The translations under genes and the position numbers were made by a program. This document shows positions 60,949 through 64,000 of a DNA stretch of 64,000 nucleotides, piece after piece. This DNA is from Clostridiales bacterium (GTDB lineage: Bacteria; Bacillota; Clostridia; Christensenellales; Aristaeellaceae), in contig JAHZHZ010000001.1 in assembly GCA_019419995.1 (NCBI GenBank), positions 102,626-166,625 on the forward strand. Direction: 5' to 3'. Each line of letters opens with the position of its first letter. The stretch's first letter is position 1. The notes below the pieces were generated by a model. It had not been told where the DNA came from. It was given only the letters and a program-made list of their open reading frames with translations, and did not search any database.

Positions 60949-62802
60949 TTATTTCAGACGTTCGAAGTCCTCGGCACCATGCTTGCACAGGGGGCAAATG
61001 AAGTCCGGAGGCAGTTCTTCACCCTCGTACACATATCCGCAAATCTTGCACACCCAACCAACCTTACCTTCCTCGGCAGGTTGGGGTTTGGGCTTAATGT
61101 GATCGAAGTAGTAACTGTAGGTAAGGCTGGTCTCGTTGGAGAGCACCTTGGCCTCGGTAATGTCCGCCACAAAGAGGGTATGGGTACCGTAATCCAGCGC
61201 ATCTATAACCTTGGCGGATATGAAGGCATTGGCGTACTGGTTCAGATACACCAGTCCGTTTTCACTTACGCGGATTTCATAGCGGTTGCCTGCGAACTTA
61301 TCCACGTTTCGCCCACTCTGGAAACCAAATTGCTTGAACAGATCAAAGGGCGCGGAGGTGCTGAGCACGGACAGGTTGAACATGCGGGTGCGCAAAATCA
61401 TGTCATGGGTGTAATTGGCCTTATTGACGGCGATGGTGATGCGCTTGGGAGTATCGGTGAGCTGAACGGCGGTATTGATGATGCAGCCGTTGTGCTTGTC
61501 CTTTTCCGCTGCAGTGAGCACATATAGACCATAGCTGAGCTTGAAGAGGGCGTTTTGTTCTACCGCTACAGGTGCGGCGGCAGGAGCATCCGCAGGCACT
61601 TCTTCCTGCATGGTTTCTACGATGGCCTGAACCAGCGCATCCAGCTCGTCCAGCTGGTGCTCCTTCAGGGCGCTCTTGATGGTTACCGATGCTTCAATAA
61701 ACTCGGTACCCTTCAGGCTGGAGAGGGCGCTGCGCATCAAGCCACCTGCGGTGGGCGCCCAGCTGCCATTTTCAATCAGAGCAACGGTACGATTCTGGAG
61801 GTTGTGGTTGACAATGTCATGTACCAGATTCTCCATATTCACAAAGATGCCTGCATTGTAGGTGGTGGAAGCCAACACCAGATGGCTGTAACGGAAAGCT
61901 TCCGCGATTAGATAGGAAGGATGGGTGACGGAGACGTCATACATCTTTACCGTTACGCCCTTTTCCACCAGCTTTGTAGCCAGAATCTGAGCAGCATTTT
62001 CCGTGTTGCCATATACAGAGGCATAGGCCAGCAGTACGCCCTTCTCTTCCGGTTGATAGGAGGCCCAGTGGAGATACTTATCGATGAAATCCCCTAGATT
62101 TCGCCGCCACACGAAGCCATGAAGAGGGCAGACCATTTCGATTTCGATGCTGGAAGCTTTTTTAAGAATGGCTTTCACCTGAGTGCCATATTTACCCACG
62201 ATGTTGGTGTAGTAGCGTCGCGCTTCGTCCATATAATCCCGCTCAAAGTTTACCTGATCGGCAAAAATGCACCCATTGAGGCTGCCGAAGGTGCCGAAGG
62301 CATCGGCGGAAAAGAGGATCTTTCCCGTGATTTCATAGGTCATCATTACTTCCGGCCAGTGCACCATGGGGGCCATGACGAAGGTAAATTGCAGACTGCC
62401 GGTGCTGAGCACGTCGCCCTCATTGACGATCTGATAGGATACGTCCTTGTCCAGATCAAAGTATTGATCCAGCATGACCCGCAGCTTCTGGTTGCAGATC
62501 ACGGTGGTCTCGGGGTAGCGCATCAGCAGTTCTGCTACGGTAGCGGCATGGTCGGGTTCCATGTGGTTGATCACCAGGTAGTCAAGCTTACGGCCTTGAA
62601 GCATGTGCGCCAGATTTTCGAAGAACTGGCCGGAAACGGAGCGATCCACAGTATCCATCACCAGGGTCTTTTCATCATCGATGAAATAGCTGTTGTAGGA
62701 TACGCCGCCGGGGATGGGATAAACGTTTTCAAACAGGGCCAGACGGCGATCCTCGCCGCCAATCCAGGTGATTTGTTTCGTTACGCTTCTGACACAGTAC
62801 AT
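60949..62802 (-). CDS. flavodiiron protein fused to flavin reductase and rubredoxin
   Basis: A 617-residue four-module oxygen or nitric oxide reductase. Module 1 (about 1-250) is the metallo-beta-lactamase-like diiron domain with the full ligand set H80-x-E82-x-D84-H85, H147, D166 and H227 in NHMEPDHA, MVHWPEV, SADAFG and CPLHGF. Module 2 (about 255-395) is a flavodoxin (AYASVYGNTENAAQILA). Module 3 (about 420-565) is a flavin-reductase-like domain (ALFKLSYGLYVLTAAEKDKHNG). Module 4 (about 570-617) is a rubredoxin with CKICGYVYEG and CPLCKHGAEDF. Electrons could pass from NAD(P)H or FMN through rubredoxin to the diiron site in one chain. ATG 62802 with AAAGGA upstream; the open frame extends to 62991 but crosses the promoter. 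Confidence 0.93.
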   Translation of the reverse strand: MYCVRSVTKQITWIGGEDRRLALFENVYPIPGGVSYNSYFIDDEKTLVMDTVDRSVSGQFFENLAHMLQGRKLDYLVINHMEPDHAATVAELLMRYPETTVICNQKLRVMLDQYFDLDKDVSYQIVNEGDVLSTGSLQFTFVMAPMVHWPEVMMTYEITGKILFSADAFGTFGSLNGCIFADQVNFERDYMDEARRYYTNIVGKYGTQVKAILKKASSIEIEMVCPLHGFVWRRNLGDFIDKYLHWASYQPEEKGVLLAYASVYGNTENAAQILATKLVEKGVTVKMYDVSVTHPSYLIAEAFRYSHLVLASTTYNAGIFVNMENLVHDIVNHNLQNRTVALIENGSWAPTAGGLMRSALSSLKGTEFIEASVTIKSALKEHQLDELDALVQAIVETMQEEVPADAPAAAPVAVEQNALFKLSYGLYVLTAAEKDKHNGCIINTAVQLTDTPKRITIAVNKANYTHDMILRTRMFNLSVLSTSAPFDLFKQFGFQSGRNVDKFAGNRYEIRVSENGLVYLNQYANAFISAKVIDALDYGTHTLFVADITEAKVLSNETSLTYSYYFDHIKPKPQPAEEGKVGWVCKICGYVYEGEELPPDFICPLCKHGAEDFERLK

Positions 62803-62839
62803 ATCTATGCTTCCTTTCTGGGGAGAGTAGTTCACTTCC

Positions 62840-62868
62840 ATTATATCACTATAAACAACATTTGCCAA
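62840..62868 (-). promoter_or_regulatory. promoter of the flavodiiron protein gene
   Basis: Minus-strand TTGGCA (62863-62868), 17-base spacer, TATAAT (62840-62845), 38 bases before the ATG and directly behind the trkH stop. Confidence 0.8.
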
Positions 62869-62875
62869 ATTAAAA

Positions 62876-64000
62876 CTATTTTTTTGCCCAGGTTGCTGGC
62901 GAAAGAGTGAGCAACAGTGGGAAGATTTCCAAGCGTCCAAGAAGCATCGACAAGGAGAGCACAATCTTGGAGAATGGAGAGTATCCCACATAGCTGGACG
63001 CGGGTCCTACTGCGCCCAGACCCGGACCAATGTTATTAAAGCAGGAGAAGGTGGCGCTAAGATTTTCCACCATACCGTACTTATCCAGGCTCAACAACAG
63101 GTAGACGGTTACCATGCACACCATATAAATGGCAAAATAACTGCTCACCCCCTTGAGAATGGCACCATCCACCGGCTTGCCCTCAAATTTGATGGCATTA
63201 ACGGAGCGGGGATGAAGCAAATGGCGGATCTCCCGGCCGATCATCTTGATCAGCAGTACGGCCCGAGAGACTTTTAAGCCGCCGCCAGTAGAGCCGGCAC
63301 AGGCTCCTATCATCATTAGCAGCAGCAGAACGCTCTTGGAAAACTCCGGCCAGAGGTTAAAATCGGTGGTGGCGTAGCCGGTGGTAGTTATGATGGAGGA
63401 AACCTGAAAAGCAGAAAGACGAATGGCCTCGCTGAAATTGTGGTACAGGGGAAGAATGTTGGCGGTAATCAATGCGATGCTCACCAGCACGATTCCCAAG
63501 TAGTACCAGAATTCACTGCTGCGCACCGCAGAGCGGAAGCGGCAAGCCAGAAGCAGGTAATATAGATTAAAGTTTACCCCAAAAAGGAACATAAATACAG
63601 TGATTACCCATTGCAAATAAGGGCTATAACCGGCAATGCTGTCGGCTTTGACACCAAAACCGCCGGTGCCTGCCGTGCCAAAGGCGTGCACAATGCTTTC
63701 AAACAGGGGCATGCCTCCCAAGAGCATCAGCACAATTTGAGCAAAGGTCATACCTACATAGATTTTATAGAGGATGCTGGCAGTGTCCCGGGCTCGGGGC
63801 AACAGTTTGCCTACGGAAGGCCCGGGCATTTCTGCGCGCAGAATGTGCATGGACCGGTCGTTGACCCCGGGTACAATGGCCATTACAAACACAAGTACGC
63901 CCATACCGCCTACCCAGTGAGTAAAGCTGCGCCAGAACAACAGCCCTTTGCTCATGGATTCCACATTTGTGAGGATAGATGCTCCTGTGGTGGTAAAACC
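62876..64000 (-). CDS. trkH: TrkH-family potassium transporter, 5' end beyond the window
   Basis: The last 374 or so codons of a Trk/Ktr-type K+ translocating subunit; the gene continues past base 64000. Codons at the edge read GFTTTGAS, the first selectivity-filter loop visible, followed by FWRSFTHWVGGMGVLVFVMAIVPG. Further pore-loop and helix blocks are FGTAGTGGFG, SSIITTTGYATTDFN, GACAGSTGGGLKVSR and SCFNNIGPGLG. This is the TrkH (not KtrB) style with 10 or more helices. No TrkA regulator is in view; it may be upstream outside the window. An internal ATG at 63964 is not the start. Confidence 0.93.
   Translation of the reverse strand, partial: GFTTTGASILTNVESMSKGLLFWRSFTHWVGGMGVLVFVMAIVPGVNDRSMHILRAEMPGPSVGKLLPRARDTASILYKIYVGMTFAQIVLMLLGGMPLFESIVHAFGTAGTGGFGVKADSIAGYSPYLQWVITVFMFLFGVNFNLYYLLLACRFRSAVRSSEFWYYLGIVLVSIALITANILPLYHNFSEAIRLSAFQVSSIITTTGYATTDFNLWPEFSKSVLLLLMMIGACAGSTGGGLKVSRAVLLIKMIGREIRHLLHPRSVNAIKFEGKPVDGAILKGVSSYFAIYMVCMVTVYLLLSLDKYGMVENLSATFSCFNNIGPGLGAVGPASSYVGYSPFSKIVLSLSMLLGRLEIFPLLLTLSPATWAKK

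Noticed and set aside
60773..61102. 109-codon plus-strand open frame upstream of and into the rubredoxin end
   Set aside because: It is antisense to the rubredoxin module and crosses the flavoprotein terminator.
62803..62991. 63-codon extension of the flavodiiron protein
   Set aside because: It overlaps the trkH 3' end and the TTGGCA/TATAAT promoter, and the family starts at the MYCVRSV position.

Overview
The window reads as a stretch of chromosome from a low-to-mid GC Firmicute, most likely an anaerobic clostridium (possibly Christensenellales-like; the lineage is an inference from gene content, not a database result). Points in favour are HemZ, a T-box leader with the canonical AGAGAG and GGUNACCGCG blocks, CsoR, strong GGAGG-type ribosome binding sites, many ATGA overlaps, and oxygen-defence proteins typical of anaerobes (a flavodiiron protein, ferredoxin-like aldo/keto reductase). 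No rRNA, tRNA, insertion sequence, phage or CRISPR array was seen. About 56 genes cover nearly all of it.

Layout. 1-1.6 kb: a cytidylate-kinase-like protein, a gene-poor gap with two terminators, and a low-molecular-weight phosphotyrosine phosphatase. 1.7-6.1 kb: a ferric-iron-type ABC importer. 6.4-12.5 kb: YbaK deacylase, cell-wall polysaccharide deacetylase, small membrane protein, PncC, a Wzm/Wzt-type polysaccharide exporter and a DHHW/AlgX-like protein. 12.6-17.4 kb: a complete branched-chain amino acid importer (LivKHMGF). 17.8-29.8 kb: a long minus-strand housekeeping block (phosphoribosyltransferase, two cyclophilins, HemZ, MBL hydrolase, Dtd, RelA/SpoT, RecJ, SecF, SecD).

30-37.2 kb: a C_GCAxxG_C_C protein, then the most unusual part of the window, a six-gene tightly packed operon: MacA-like adaptor, MacB ATPase, MacB permease, two further secreted barrel-sandwich proteins that are paralogues of each other, and between these a secreted protein with a 24-bp tandem repeat encoding an eight-residue Thr/Pro-rich unit. 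37.3-42.8 kb: aldo/keto reductase, MATE exporter, PurB and PurA. 43-45.6 kb: a copper-homeostasis pair (CsoR and a CPC-type P1B ATPase) with a textbook promoter carrying a CsoR-like operator in its spacer and a possible 41-residue Cys/Met-containing peptide between them.

45.7-52.6 kb: minus-strand genes led by a T-box-controlled TrpXYZ-like ABC importer, followed by a DUF3786 protein, an FGGY sugar kinase, a DUF218 protein and a small nuclease-fold-like protein. 52.8-60.5 kb: a plus-strand sugar operon (LsrB/RhaS-type binding protein, double ATPase, two permeases, a double cupin, a LacI-family regulator and a DUF89 phosphatase). 60.9-64 kb: a three-module flavodiiron protein and the 3' part of a TrkH potassium transporter running off the window.

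Two themes recur. All four solute-binding proteins have type-I signal peptides without a lipobox cysteine, and all four binding-protein genes are followed by a strong hairpin before the translocator genes, which would give more binding protein than membrane components.
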